From UBA5399 sp964592125 (GTDB lineage Bacteria; Bacillota; Clostridia; Christensenellales; Christensenellaceae): DNA of 19,526 nucleotides. A model generated the notes under the pieces. It worked only from the letters and a program-made list of their open reading frames with translations, did not search any database and was not told the origin of the DNA. The translations under genes were made by a program, and so were the position numbers. Below are positions 7,431-14,991 of the stretch, piece after piece (position 1 is the stretch's first letter; each line of letters begins with the position of its first letter). The stretch covers positions 1 to 19,526 of the forward strand of contig CAZQBV010000054.1 of assembly GCA_964592125.1 (NCBI GenBank). The letters are read 5' to 3'.

Positions 7431-8254
7431 TGAAGGCAATGAACCGCCGTAAGAAGACTGTTCTGGTACTGGTTTGCGCAGTGACATTTCTGGTGGTGGT
7501 GGCTATTTTGGGCGTAGTGCTGCTAGACCATGCAATGGTGACCGATTTTTCCCGCAAAAATCAACCGCCATCTTGGGAGTTTCCCTTTGGTACGGACTGG
7601 ATGGGACGGGACATGCTGACACGAACAATCAGTGGTCTTTCTATGAGCATACGAATTGGCCTCTTAACGGCATCCGCAAGTGCTATGATTGCGCTGCTGC
7701 TGGGCTCTGTTGCTGCAATGGGGGGCAGGGGGGCGGATGGCACTGTGAATTGGTTTGTAGATATGGTGATGGGCATTCCGCACATATTGTTGCTCATCCT
7801 TATTTCTTTTGCCTGTGGCAAGGGCGTGTTGGGTGTGGTGGTGGGAATTGCTTTCACTCACTGGATGTCGCTTTCCCGGGTGATACGGGCGGAAACACTG
7901 CAATTAAAGCAGAGTGGTTTTGTGCAGGTGGCGGAAAAGCTGGGCATTAGCCGAGCCCGCATTGTCAGAACACACATGCTTCCACATGTGTTTCCACAGT
8001 TTGCCGTGGGGCTGATATTGCTGTTTCCACATGCCATACTGCACGAGGCCAGCATTACGTTTTTGGGCTTTGGCCTGCCGCCAGAGCAGCCAGCTATAGG
8101 GAACATTTTGGCAGAGAGTATGCGTTATTTGGCAATGGGGGAGTGGTGGTTGGCTGTATTTCCCGGCATACTGCTGGTATTAACAGTATTGCTATTTGAT
8201 GTGGCGGGCAATGCAGTTCGCAAGCTGATAGACCCGGCCAGTGTACATGAATAG
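7430..8254 (+). CDS. nikC: Nickel-type ABC transporter permease, NikC/DppC family
   Basis: A 274-residue permease of the DppC/NikC group with a short cytoplasmic N-terminus, a first helix at about 9-28, the typical PPSWEFPFGTDWMGRDMLTRTISG segment (about 43-66) and further helices. The EAA-like ATPase contact is around AEKLGISRARIVRTHMLPHVFPQ, followed by EASITFLGFGLPPEQPAIGNIL. It begins at ATG 7430, sharing one base with the nikB stop, with GGAAGGGGG upstream. Partner of NikB in the importer. Confidence 0.87.
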   Translation: MKAMNRRKKTVLVLVCAVTFLVVVAILGVVLLDHAMVTDFSRKNQPPSWEFPFGTDWMGRDMLTRTISGLSMSIRIGLLTASASAMIALLLGSVAAMGGRGADGTVNWFVDMVMGIPHILLLILISFACGKGVLGVVVGIAFTHWMSLSRVIRAETLQLKQSGFVQVAEKLGISRARIVRTHMLPHVFPQFAVGLILLFPHAILHEASITFLGFGLPPEQPAIGNILAESMRYLAMGEWWLAVFPGILLVLTVLLFDVAGNAVRKLIDPASVHE

Positions 8255-8268
8255 GAAAGGGTATTGCG

Positions 8269-9207
8269 ATGATAGGCAAAGAACCAGTGCTGGATGTAAG
8301 GCAGCTTTCCATTGCGTTTACGCAGTATGAAAAGAAACTGAAGCGGATAGAGCTGCAAGTGATAAAAGATTTGAATGTAAAAATTTGCGCGGGTGAAATT
8401 GTGGCTGTGATAGGTTCCAGTGGGTCGGGAAAAAGCCTGTTGGCACATGGCATATTGGGCATATTGCCGTACAATGCCACGCTGGGTGGCAGCATGTACT
8501 ACAAGGGCAAGCCGCTTACACAAAGCAGGAAGGAAAAGCTGCGTGGGCATGAAATTGCTTTGGTGCCACAAAGCGTTTCCTATTTGGATCCACTTATGAA
8601 AATGGAGCAGCAACTGCAAAAGAGCAGAAAAGAGAAAGCTGTGCGACAAAGGTCAAGTGACATTCTGGCGCATTTTGGATTGGCAGACAAAACAAAGCAA
8701 ATGTATCCTTTTGAACTGTCGGGTGGTATGGCGCGGCGCATACTCATTTCCACTGCGGTAATGGAAAATCCCTCATTGGTTATTGCGGACGAACCCACGC
8801 CGGGTTTGCATGCGGGTGTGGCAAGGCGGGTGATGGGTCACTTTAGGGAAATGGCGGATAACGGTGCTGGTGTGCTTCTGATTACGCACGACTTGGAGCT
8901 GGCACTGGCGGCGGCAGACCGGGTGGTGGTATTTTATGCGGGTACTACCATAGAGGAAGCGTTGGTCACTGACTTTGCACAGGAGGAAACCTTGCGCCAC
9001 CCATACACAAGGGCTTTGTGGAGGGCATTGCCACAGAATGGGTTTCATGCAATATGGGGTGCGCAGCCGTATGCGGGGGAATTGCCACAGGGCTGTGCAT
9101 TTGCACCGCGTTGCGATATGGCGGATGAGGGCTGTGTGCAGGAAGTACCCTATAGAGAATGCAGCGGTGGCTATGTGCGTTGCAGGAAGGCGGGCATGGG
9201 CATATGA
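8269..9207 (+). CDS. nikD: Nickel-type ABC transporter ATPase, NikD/DppD family
   Basis: A 312-residue ATPase with Walker A GSSGSGKS (49-56), Q-loop VPQS (99-102), signature LSGGM (150-154), Walker B LVIADEPTPGLH (170-181) and switch His207. The C-terminal part (about 245-306) is the oligopeptide-transporter extension with four cysteines (Cys276, Cys282, Cys289, Cys298) in the arrangement PQGCAFAPRC, C, C, followed by YVRC. In related ATPases this region binds an iron-sulfur cluster. RBS GGAAAGGG precedes ATG 8269. The end overlaps the nikE start by 4 bases. The Walker motifs are complete, so this is probably the main hydrolysing subunit. Confidence 0.88.
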   Translation: MIGKEPVLDVRQLSIAFTQYEKKLKRIELQVIKDLNVKICAGEIVAVIGSSGSGKSLLAHGILGILPYNATLGGSMYYKGKPLTQSRKEKLRGHEIALVPQSVSYLDPLMKMEQQLQKSRKEKAVRQRSSDILAHFGLADKTKQMYPFELSGGMARRILISTAVMENPSLVIADEPTPGLHAGVARRVMGHFREMADNGAGVLLITHDLELALAAADRVVVFYAGTTIEEALVTDFAQEETLRHPYTRALWRALPQNGFHAIWGAQPYAGELPQGCAFAPRCDMADEGCVQEVPYRECSGGYVRCRKAGMGI

Positions 9208-9821
9208 CATTGGAAGCGAAAAACCTTACTTTCCGCTACGGAAAGGGCGAGCGGTATATTTTGAACCAGTTTAACATTTGTTTGGAGCAAAACCAGCGCG
9301 TGGGCTTGTTTGCGCCAAGTGGTTTTGGCAAAACAACATTGTGCAAAATGCTGGCTGGATACGAACAGCCGGACGAGGGAGAAGTGTTGCTGGATGGAAG
9401 GCTGCTGCGGTCTTACAAAGGGTATTGCCCGGTGCAAATGATATGGCAGCACCCGGAACTGGTGGTAAACCCACGTATGCGTATGAAGGATGTGCTGGCC
9501 GAGGGCGATGGGGTGCAGAAACGCGTGTTGGATGGGCTGGGTATAGAAGACGGATGGCTACAGCGTTTCCCACGGGAGCTATCGGGTGGAGAGATGCAGC
9601 GCTTTTGCATTGCGCGTGCATTGGGTGCGGGAACACGTTTTTTACTGTGCGATGAAATTAGCACAATGCTGGATTTGATAACACAGGCACAAATATGGCG
9701 CTTTTTGATAGAGGAACTCCAGAGTAGAAACATTGGTATGCTGGCCGTAAGCCATTCCCAAGCCTTGCTGGAACAGATATGCGGCAATAATGTATTGGTG
9801 CTTAGTGCACAGGCGGTATAA
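9204..9821 (+). CDS. nikE: Nickel-type ABC transporter ATPase, NikE family
   Basis: A short ATPase of 205 residues without the C-terminal extension seen in NikD. ATG 9204 lies in an ATGA overlap with the nikD stop; an in-frame upstream ATG at 9159 lies within nikD. The Walker A reads APSGFGKT (37-44), with Ala where most have Gly first; the signature LSGGEMQR is at 126-133; Walker B reads FLLCDEIST (147-154), with DEIS instead of the common DEPT. A switch His is in AVSHSQ. The catalytic Glu and Lys are present, so activity is plausible but the sites are slightly divergent. The larE start is one base beyond the stop. Confidence 0.85.
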   Translation: MTLEAKNLTFRYGKGERYILNQFNICLEQNQRVGLFAPSGFGKTTLCKMLAGYEQPDEGEVLLDGRLLRSYKGYCPVQMIWQHPELVVNPRMRMKDVLAEGDGVQKRVLDGLGIEDGWLQRFPRELSGGEMQRFCIARALGAGTRFLLCDEISTMLDLITQAQIWRFLIEELQSRNIGMLAVSHSQALLEQICGNNVLVLSAQAV

Positions 9822-9822
9822 T

Positions 9823-10620
9823 ATGAGAATAGAGAATTTGGAGCTGACAGTCCCGAAAGAGTTGCAAAATTACTTTGCGGCACATAAAAAGATGGCATTG
9901 GCCTTTTCCGGTGGGGCGGATTCCGCATATCTACTATATGCGGCACAGGCATGTGGTGTAGATGTACATGCTTACTACGTAAACACGCAGTTTCAACCCG
10001 CGTTTGAACTTGCGGATGCACAAAAACTTGCAGATTCACTGGAAGTACCTCTAACTGTATTGGATTTGGATGTGCTGCGCAATACAACAGTTGCGTCCAA
10101 TTCTAAAGACCGTTGCTATTACTGCAAAAGGCTGATATTTGAACATTTGGTTGCTGCTGCGGCAAAAGATGGGTACAATGTACTTATGGATGGTACAAAC
10201 GCGTCGGATAATGCCGAAGATCGCCCTGGTATGCGAGCACTGCAGGAGTTGCAGGTGGTATCGCCCCTGCGGGAATGTGGCATTACCAAGTGGCAATTGC
10301 GGGAGTATTCAAAATGCGCGGCGCTTTTTACATGGAGCAAACCAGCCTATGCTTGCCTAGCAACTCGCATACAAACAGGCGTGCCTTTGGATGCCAGCAT
10401 GCTGGACAGGATAGAGAATGCTGAATACGCTCTATTTGAACTGGGATTTGTAGATTTTCGTGTGCGGGTGTGCGGTGAAATGGCAAAACTGCAGGTGAGC
10501 GAAAGCCAATTTGAATTGGCAGTACGGCAGCGCGAAAATATTATAGAGCAGATATTGCCTTATTTTAAAGAAGTGCTACTGGATTTTAAACCAAGAGAGG
10601 CAGAGAAATTCAATGGATAA
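9823..10620 (+). CDS. larE: LarE, NPN cofactor sulfur transferase (three-cysteine type)
   Basis: A 265-residue ATP-pyrophosphatase of the LarE family. The PP-loop FSGGADSA is at 28-35. LarE adenylates pyridinium-3,5-biscarboxylic acid mononucleotide and converts its two carboxylates to thiocarboxylates. Three conserved cysteines are present: Cys98 and Cys101 in KDRCYYCK and Cys178 in PAYACLATR. Known enzymes with this set, such as the Thermotoga maritima protein, bind a [4Fe-4S] cluster and recycle sulfur, whereas the Lactobacillus plantarum enzyme has one cysteine and sacrifices it. This one should therefore be of the cluster type. ATG 9823 begins one base after nikE; the stop overlaps larB by 8 bases. 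Confidence 0.93.
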   Translation: MRIENLELTVPKELQNYFAAHKKMALAFSGGADSAYLLYAAQACGVDVHAYYVNTQFQPAFELADAQKLADSLEVPLTVLDLDVLRNTTVASNSKDRCYYCKRLIFEHLVAAAAKDGYNVLMDGTNASDNAEDRPGMRALQELQVVSPLRECGITKWQLREYSKCAALFTWSKPAYACLATRIQTGVPLDASMLDRIENAEYALFELGFVDFRVRVCGEMAKLQVSESQFELAVRQRENIIEQILPYFKEVLLDFKPREAEKFNG

Positions 10621-11371
10621 AAAAGACTGGTTGGAACTGTTGCGTGCAGTGCAGGCGGGCAATATTAGCCCAGAAACGGCAGTGGAAAACCTGCAAACCC
10701 TGCCTTTCGAGGACTTGGGTTATGCGAAAATAGACCATCACCGTGGTGTGCGGCAGGGCGTGCCCGAGGTGGTGTATGGCAGTGGCAAAACGCCAGAGCA
10801 AATAGTGGGTATTGCAAGCAGCCTTTTGGAATCTGGCGGCACAGATATACTGATTACGCGCCTTTCCAGGGAGGCAGCAACTTTGCTGGGGCAAAGCTTT
10901 GATGTGGAATACCATGAATTGCCTGCATTGGGCATTGTGAACCCGAATAGGCAGAAGTTGTTGCGAGGCAGCGTGATTGTGGCCAGCGGAGGCACTAGCG
11001 ACATGGCTGTATGTGAGGAAGCGGCCATTACGGCAGAAGTGCTTGGCAGTAAGGTAACGCGGCTTTACGATGTGGGCGTTTCCGGTATTCATAGGTTGTT
11101 GTCTCAAATGGATGTTTTGGTGAAAGCGCGTGTGGTGATTGCGGTGGCTGGCATGGAGGGTGCGCTGGCCAGTGTGATAGGCGGGCTGGTTAGCTGCCCG
11201 GTGGTTGCGGTGCCCACCAGTGTGGGGTATGGCGCAAATTTTGGCGGTATGGCGGCGCTATTGGCTATGCTGAACTCCTGCGCCAGTGGTGTTTCCGTGG
11301 TGAATATAGACAATGGTTTTGGCGCGGGCTATCTTGCGAATATGATAAACCAAATGGAAGGAATAGATTGA
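10613..11371 (+). CDS. larB: LarB, nicotinate adenine dinucleotide carboxylase/hydrolase
   Basis: A 252-residue protein with a LarB N-terminus (about 1-100) and a PurE-like domain (about 115-250) marked by VASGGTSDMAVCEEAAITAE, RLYDVGVSGIHRLL, VAGMEGALASVIGGL and PTSVGYGANFGG. It carboxylates the pyridinium ring of nicotinic acid adenine dinucleotide and hydrolyses the product to the mononucleotide, the first step of NPN cofactor synthesis. Cys223 in LNSCASG matches the position of the catalytic Cys (Cys221) reported for the L. plantarum enzyme. It starts at ATG 10613 inside larE, with AGAGAGG upstream, so translation is coupled. The larC start follows one base after the stop. Confidence 0.94.
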   Translation: MDKKDWLELLRAVQAGNISPETAVENLQTLPFEDLGYAKIDHHRGVRQGVPEVVYGSGKTPEQIVGIASSLLESGGTDILITRLSREAATLLGQSFDVEYHELPALGIVNPNRQKLLRGSVIVASGGTSDMAVCEEAAITAEVLGSKVTRLYDVGVSGIHRLLSQMDVLVKARVVIAVAGMEGALASVIGGLVSCPVVAVPTSVGYGANFGGMAALLAMLNSCASGVSVVNIDNGFGAGYLANMINQMEGID

Positions 11372-11372
11372 G

Positions 11373-12623
11373 TTGAAAACACTGTACCTAGAATGCAATA
11401 TGGGTGCTGCGGGAGATATGATTCAGGCATCCCTACTGGAACTGATAGACGATAAGCAGGCGTTTTTGGACGAGATGAATGGGCTGGGAATTCCCGGTGT
11501 TCGTGTGGAATTGGAACGGGTGGATAGCCACGGTATCTATGGCTCTCTTATGCATGTGTTTGTGGGAGGGCAGCAAGAGGAAACACAAGACATAACGGAT
11601 TGTTTTGAAGAGGACAAGCATGTGGATAGGCAGGAAAAGCATAGTGCGCATGCACATTCCAGCCTTTTAGAGATAGAGAATTTAATTGCATCCCTTGGCG
11701 TATCGCCAAAGGTAAAGGCAGATGCCATAGCTGTGTACAGAATTATTGCGGAGGCAGAAGCGTATGTGCATGGCAGACCAGTAAGTGAAGTGCACTTTCA
11801 CGAGGTGGGGTCTCTGGATGCAGTTGCGGATATTGTGGGGGTATGCCTGCTGATGGAGATGATTTCTCCGCAGCGGGTGGTGGTGTCTCCCATTCATGTG
11901 GGGTATGGCCATGTGCGGTGTGCACATGGCGTGTTGCCTGTGCCTGCCCCGGCAACTGCAAACATATTGCGGGGGATTCCTACATATGGCAAAGATATAC
12001 AGGGGGAGCTGTGTACCCCAACGGGTGCGGCTTTATTGAAACACTTTGCGGATGGTTTTGATAGGCAGCCGCTTATGAACACATTTAAAATTGGATATGG
12101 CATGGGCAAGAAAAAATTTCCTGTTGCCAGCTTTGTGCGTTCATTTCTAGGAGCTAAACAAGAGGATGCTTGTGCCGAGGTGGCGGAAGTACTTTGCAAT
12201 GTGGATGATATGACGGGTGAAGAAGTGGGTTTTGCACAGGAAAAGCTGTGGGAAGCCGGCGCGCTGGATGTTTACACAGTGCCAATTCAAATGAAAAAGA
12301 ATAGGCCGGGGCAAAAGCTTTGCTGCATTTGCAATTTGGAGGACAGGGAGAAAATAGTGCAGGTACTGCTACAGCACACCACTACTTTTGGCGTGCGAAC
12401 GGCCACATACAAACGCTACTGCTTGGATAGGGAGTTTGATACCATAGATACAGCCTACGGAAAAGTGAACATAAAGCATGGCAGTGGCTATGGCGTGAAA
12501 AAGCAAAAGACGGAGTACGAGGATATAAAGCGGATTGCGAAGGAACAGGACATCTCTTTTGAAGAGGTGCAAAATGCCATAAATAAAGCCATCATTACAA
12601 AGCAAGAACTTGAAAACGGTTGA
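11373..12623 (+). CDS. larC: LarC, nickel insertion enzyme for the NPN cofactor
   Basis: A 416-residue full-length LarC in one frame. LarC is a CTP-dependent cyclometallase that inserts nickel into the thiocarboxylate pyridinium mononucleotide. The N-terminal domain has LYLECNMGAAGDM (4-16), a His-rich stretch with His83, His90, His93 and His95, then EVHFHEVGSLDAVADI (139-154), GYGHVRCAHGVLPVPAPAT and GELCTPTGAAL. The C-terminal CTP-binding domain starts near residue 270 with CNVDDMTGE and ends with GKVNIKHG. In L. plantarum the two parts are joined by a programmed frameshift; none is needed here. The start is TTG at 11373, one base after larB, with GGAAGG upstream. It is the last gene of the operon. 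Confidence 0.94.
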   Translation: MKTLYLECNMGAAGDMIQASLLELIDDKQAFLDEMNGLGIPGVRVELERVDSHGIYGSLMHVFVGGQQEETQDITDCFEEDKHVDRQEKHSAHAHSSLLEIENLIASLGVSPKVKADAIAVYRIIAEAEAYVHGRPVSEVHFHEVGSLDAVADIVGVCLLMEMISPQRVVVSPIHVGYGHVRCAHGVLPVPAPATANILRGIPTYGKDIQGELCTPTGAALLKHFADGFDRQPLMNTFKIGYGMGKKKFPVASFVRSFLGAKQEDACAEVAEVLCNVDDMTGEEVGFAQEKLWEAGALDVYTVPIQMKKNRPGQKLCCICNLEDREKIVQVLLQHTTTFGVRTATYKRYCLDREFDTIDTAYGKVNIKHGSGYGVKKQKTEYEDIKRIAKEQDISFEEVQNAINKAIITKQELENG

Positions 12624-12715
12624 CAGCATTGATGTGCTTTTGCTGCAAAGATATTTTTTTGTTGCGCTGTAATACACCTTTGGTTGCTTAATGAACAGGT
12701 TCTTCACATTTTGTT

Positions 12716-12728
12716 TGACGAATCGTCA
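12716..12728 (+). promoter_or_regulatory. Perfect palindromic operator-like site
   Basis: TGACGA-A-TCGTCA is a perfect 6-1-6 inverted repeat lying just upstream of the candidate -35 element of the following membrane-protein gene. The position suits an activator or repressor site; the regulator is unknown. Confidence 0.55.
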
Positions 12729-12733
12729 TTTTT

Positions 12734-12761
12734 TTGTCACACAAACATTGAATAATAATAC
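12734..12761 (+). promoter_or_regulatory. Candidate promoter of the di-heme-like membrane protein gene
   Basis: TTGTCA (12734-12739) and TAATAC (12756-12761) are 16 bases apart, giving a start near 12768 and a leader of about 88 bases that begins with an inverted repeat. Confidence 0.45.
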
Positions 12762-12769
12762 GAAGCACT

Positions 12770-12799
12770 GATAGAAAAACCTAAAACGTTTTTTCTATC
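12770..12799 (+). repeat. 10-base inverted repeat in the leader
   Basis: GATAGAAAAA (12770-12779) and TTTTTCTATC (12790-12799) are perfect arms around a 10-base loop, and a nested palindrome AAAACGTTTT occupies 12784-12793. It may be an RNA hairpin at the 5' end of the transcript or an operator. It lacks a GC-rich stem, so it is not a good terminator for larC. Confidence 0.5.
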
Positions 12800-12855
12800 C
12801 GGAATTAGTATTGATTGGTGAATCGTATAGAAATAAAAAACTGGGAGAGACATAA

Positions 12856-13761
12856 ATGCAAGATGGAATCCATAAAAATGTAATTAGGATTTTGCTGGAT
12901 ATAGGAATGATTGTGCTATTCGTACTTTTGTTCAACACGCTGGTAACGGGCTTGCTATTTCATGAAATTGTGGGGCTGGTGGTACTGGGCGTTGTAGGGG
13001 CGCATATTCTGATAAATAAAAACTGGCTGAGCAACATAAAACAGGCGATAAAAAAAGGTTTGCTGAGCAGTAGGCAAAAGCTAAAGTTGGTACTGAATAT
13101 TACGCTTGCAGCTTTGGTGGCAATTATATTGGTAACGGGCATATTGATTTCCATATATCTTTTCCCAATGTTAAGTTCCCCAAATGATTTAGTGCTGGGC
13201 CTTCATAAATGGGCATCGTATGTATTGGGTGGTGTGTTGGTTGTGCATACAGCAATTCATTGGAAATTTCTTTTGCATATGATGAAAAAATTCTTTGTGC
13301 GTAATAACCTGCGTGCAGCAAAGGCGGTTATGGCAAGTGTGGGTGCCTTTGCGTTGGTATTGGTATGTGTGTATAACAATGTGCTATCTATTTTTAGCCA
13401 ACAGAATTATGCTGCAGCGTATAAAGCAACCACTGAAGACAGTTTAAAGGAGAGTGGTTTGCCTGCCAGTGCAGCATCCTCTATGCCGAAACTGCCGGAA
13501 CAGCAGCTGGTGGAGCAGCAACTTACAGAGCAACGGGTGGCAGAACAGACGAAAGAGGAAACGGTACAAGAAGATACACAAATATCTGCAGCACCAAGTG
13601 AAACACCGGAAGATGTAATTACATTGCAACAGTTTTTGGGATCTATGTTTTGCTCGGCATGCCCAAAGCATTGTTCCTTGGCAGCGCCCCGTTGCAGCCG
13701 AAGCGAGCCTGAAATACAACAGGCCACAGCAGAATATGAAACACTTTACGGTGAGGCATGA
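12856..13761 (+). CDS. Five-helix membrane protein, predicted di-heme cytochrome b-like, with Cys-rich tail
   Basis: A 301-residue protein resembling DUF4405-type membrane proteins in its helical half. Helices lie at about 9-33, 36-53, 79-104, 114-136 and 156-180. His36 and His50 in helix 2 and His117 and His131 in helix 4 form two His-x13-His pairs, the spacing used for two stacked b-type hemes. Lys/Arg-rich loops at 55-77 and 137-155 place those sides in the cytoplasm, so the C-terminus should be outside. The tail has degenerate EQxLx pentapeptide repeats (about 215-233), then CSACPKHC and Cys280 (Cys266, Cys269, Cys273, Cys280). RBS GGGAGAG precedes ATG 12856. Likely a transmembrane electron carrier; substrate unknown. 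It has its own promoter and terminator. Confidence 0.75.
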   Translation: MQDGIHKNVIRILLDIGMIVLFVLLFNTLVTGLLFHEIVGLVVLGVVGAHILINKNWLSNIKQAIKKGLLSSRQKLKLVLNITLAALVAIILVTGILISIYLFPMLSSPNDLVLGLHKWASYVLGGVLVVHTAIHWKFLLHMMKKFFVRNNLRAAKAVMASVGAFALVLVCVYNNVLSIFSQQNYAAAYKATTEDSLKESGLPASAASSMPKLPEQQLVEQQLTEQRVAEQTKEETVQEDTQISAAPSETPEDVITLQQFLGSMFCSACPKHCSLAAPRCSRSEPEIQQATAEYETLYGEA

Positions 13762-13844
13762 TAGGGATTTCTTAAACGGGGACGATTAGTCGCATAAAGC
13801 TATAATAGGGCGCGTTTGTACAAAATCCAATTTAAAACCAAGCA

Positions 13845-13879
13845 AGATAGAAAAGCTGCTTTCGCAGTTTTTTTTATCT
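13845..13879 (+). terminator. Rho-independent terminator after the membrane-protein gene
   Basis: AGATAGAAAAGCTGC (13845-13859) pairs with GCAGTTTTTTTTATCT (13864-13879) around a TTTC loop, with a run of eight T. The stretch 13762-14066 has no gene: it holds this terminator, a stray TATAAT at 13801-13806 and the promoter of the next gene. Confidence 0.88.
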
Positions 13880-13973
13880 GGAAGTAGCATTTGTTCTCCA
13901 AAGATTGATACGAGAATTTATATTGGCAATATTAAAATTCAAAAAAATTTTCTTTGTAACATGGAAAGAGCGA

Positions 13974-14003
13974 TTGAAAAGGCTGTATAAAGTGTATTAA
14001 TAT
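13974..14003 (+). promoter_or_regulatory. Candidate promoter of the DUF368 gene
   Basis: TTGAAA (13974-13979) is separated by 18 bases from TAATAT (13998-14003), about 60 bases before the start codon. It is the best match in this AT-rich intergenic region, and there is no other route of transcription past the terminator. Confidence 0.5.
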
Positions 14004-14066
14004 AGTTAGGAGTAAAATTTGGTATCTTTAGAAAGCTAAGTTTTTAAAGCAATGGGGGGAAGTATC

Positions 14067-14924
14067 ATGTGGGGAAAAAATGTATTGCACACTGTAAAGC
14101 AGGCAGTGATAGGTGCTGTTGTGGGAATGGGGGGTATAACACCGGGTTTCAGTGGCGGCATTCTGGCTGTTGCCTTTGGTGTATATCACGATATGATTGC
14201 TGCATTGGGAAATCTGTTTAAAGACCCTAAAAAAAGTATACTCTATTTATTGCCGCTGGGTATAGGCATGATGGTGGGTGTTGTAATCATGAGCAATGCC
14301 ATTGAATGGCTGATGTTAAACTGGCGGACACCATTCTTGTTTTTGATTATTGGCCTTGTGTTGGGAGGGGTTCCTAACATTATAAAAGCAGGAAATAAAA
14401 CAAATGGGTTTCATCCCAAATATTTGATTGCGGCAGCAGCGGGTTTTGCGTTTATTATTGTACTTTCCCTTATAGCCAGCGATGCAACTGCAGGTAAAAC
14501 ACAAACCTTTTCCAATCCATTGTTTGCTCTTTTATGCGGAGCTATACTTTCCATTAGCACAGTAATTCCGGGGTTGGGAACGTCTTTTCTACTTATTTAT
14601 CTGGGATGGTACGAGCCGCTTCTGGCAGCAATCAACAATTTGGATGTAGTAACCTTGCTTCTGGTAGGGGTTGGCTTTATCGTTGCAGTTTTGTTCTTGG
14701 CCAAAGCGGTGCAAAAGGTATTTGACAAATATGGGGAATATGCATATTATGCAATTTTGGGTTTCTCGCTGGCCTCTATTATTATGATCTTCCCAGAAGT
14801 ACAGTTCAATGTTTATTTGTTGCTGTATATTGCACTAGCTGCGGGCGGCTTTATGGTAACAAGGCTGATGACCAAAGAATGGGGACAAAAAAAGATGGAA
14901 GAGCAAAAGCCCGAGAATCTGTAG
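14067..14924 (+). CDS. popT: DUF368/PopT-family polyprenyl-phosphate translocase
   Basis: A 285-residue polytopic membrane protein of the DUF368 family. It carries the family's two related re-entrant-like motifs, GGITPGFSGG (22-31) and STVIPGLGTSFLLIYLG (about 164-180), each in a half of the protein. Members have been shown to flip undecaprenyl phosphate back across the membrane for reuse in cell-wall synthesis, so this is the expected role. ATG 14067 is favoured because the run GGGGGGAAG stands just before it; an in-frame ATG at 14052 lies directly before and partly within that site. The gene stands alone between two terminators, so nothing in the context adds to its function. Confidence 0.85.
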   Translation: MWGKNVLHTVKQAVIGAVVGMGGITPGFSGGILAVAFGVYHDMIAALGNLFKDPKKSILYLLPLGIGMMVGVVIMSNAIEWLMLNWRTPFLFLIIGLVLGGVPNIIKAGNKTNGFHPKYLIAAAAGFAFIIVLSLIASDATAGKTQTFSNPLFALLCGAILSISTVIPGLGTSFLLIYLGWYEPLLAAINNLDVVTLLLVGVGFIVAVLFLAKAVQKVFDKYGEYAYYAILGFSLASIIMIFPEVQFNVYLLLYIALAAGGFMVTRLMTKEWGQKKMEEQKPENL

Positions 14925-14940
14925 CGGTGTTGAGAAATAT

Positions 14941-14981
14941 CAGAGGATGCGAACAACATGTAATCGCACCCTCTGTTTTTT
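14941..14981 (+). terminator. Rho-independent terminator between popT and arsC
   Basis: CAGAGGATGCGA (14941-14952) pairs with TCGCACCCTCTG (14964-14975) with one A-C mismatch, followed by six T. It terminates the plus-strand gene and, because the stem is symmetrical, may also act at the end of the minus-strand arsenic operon, although the U-tract is poorer on that side. Confidence 0.85.
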
Positions 14982-14991
14982 GTTACTGGCA

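Noticed and set aside
12624..12660. Possible terminator just after larC (CAGCA/TGCTG followed later by a T-run)
   Set aside because: The stem is only 5 bp with a 12-base loop, and the T-run starts 9 bases after it, so I do not call it. The real end of the operon transcript is unclear.
13491..13550. 15-base tandem repeat as a recombination or mobile feature
   Set aside because: The repeat (coding EQQLV, EQQLT, EQRVA, EQTKE) is degenerate and in frame; it is a low-complexity linker between the membrane part and the Cys tail.
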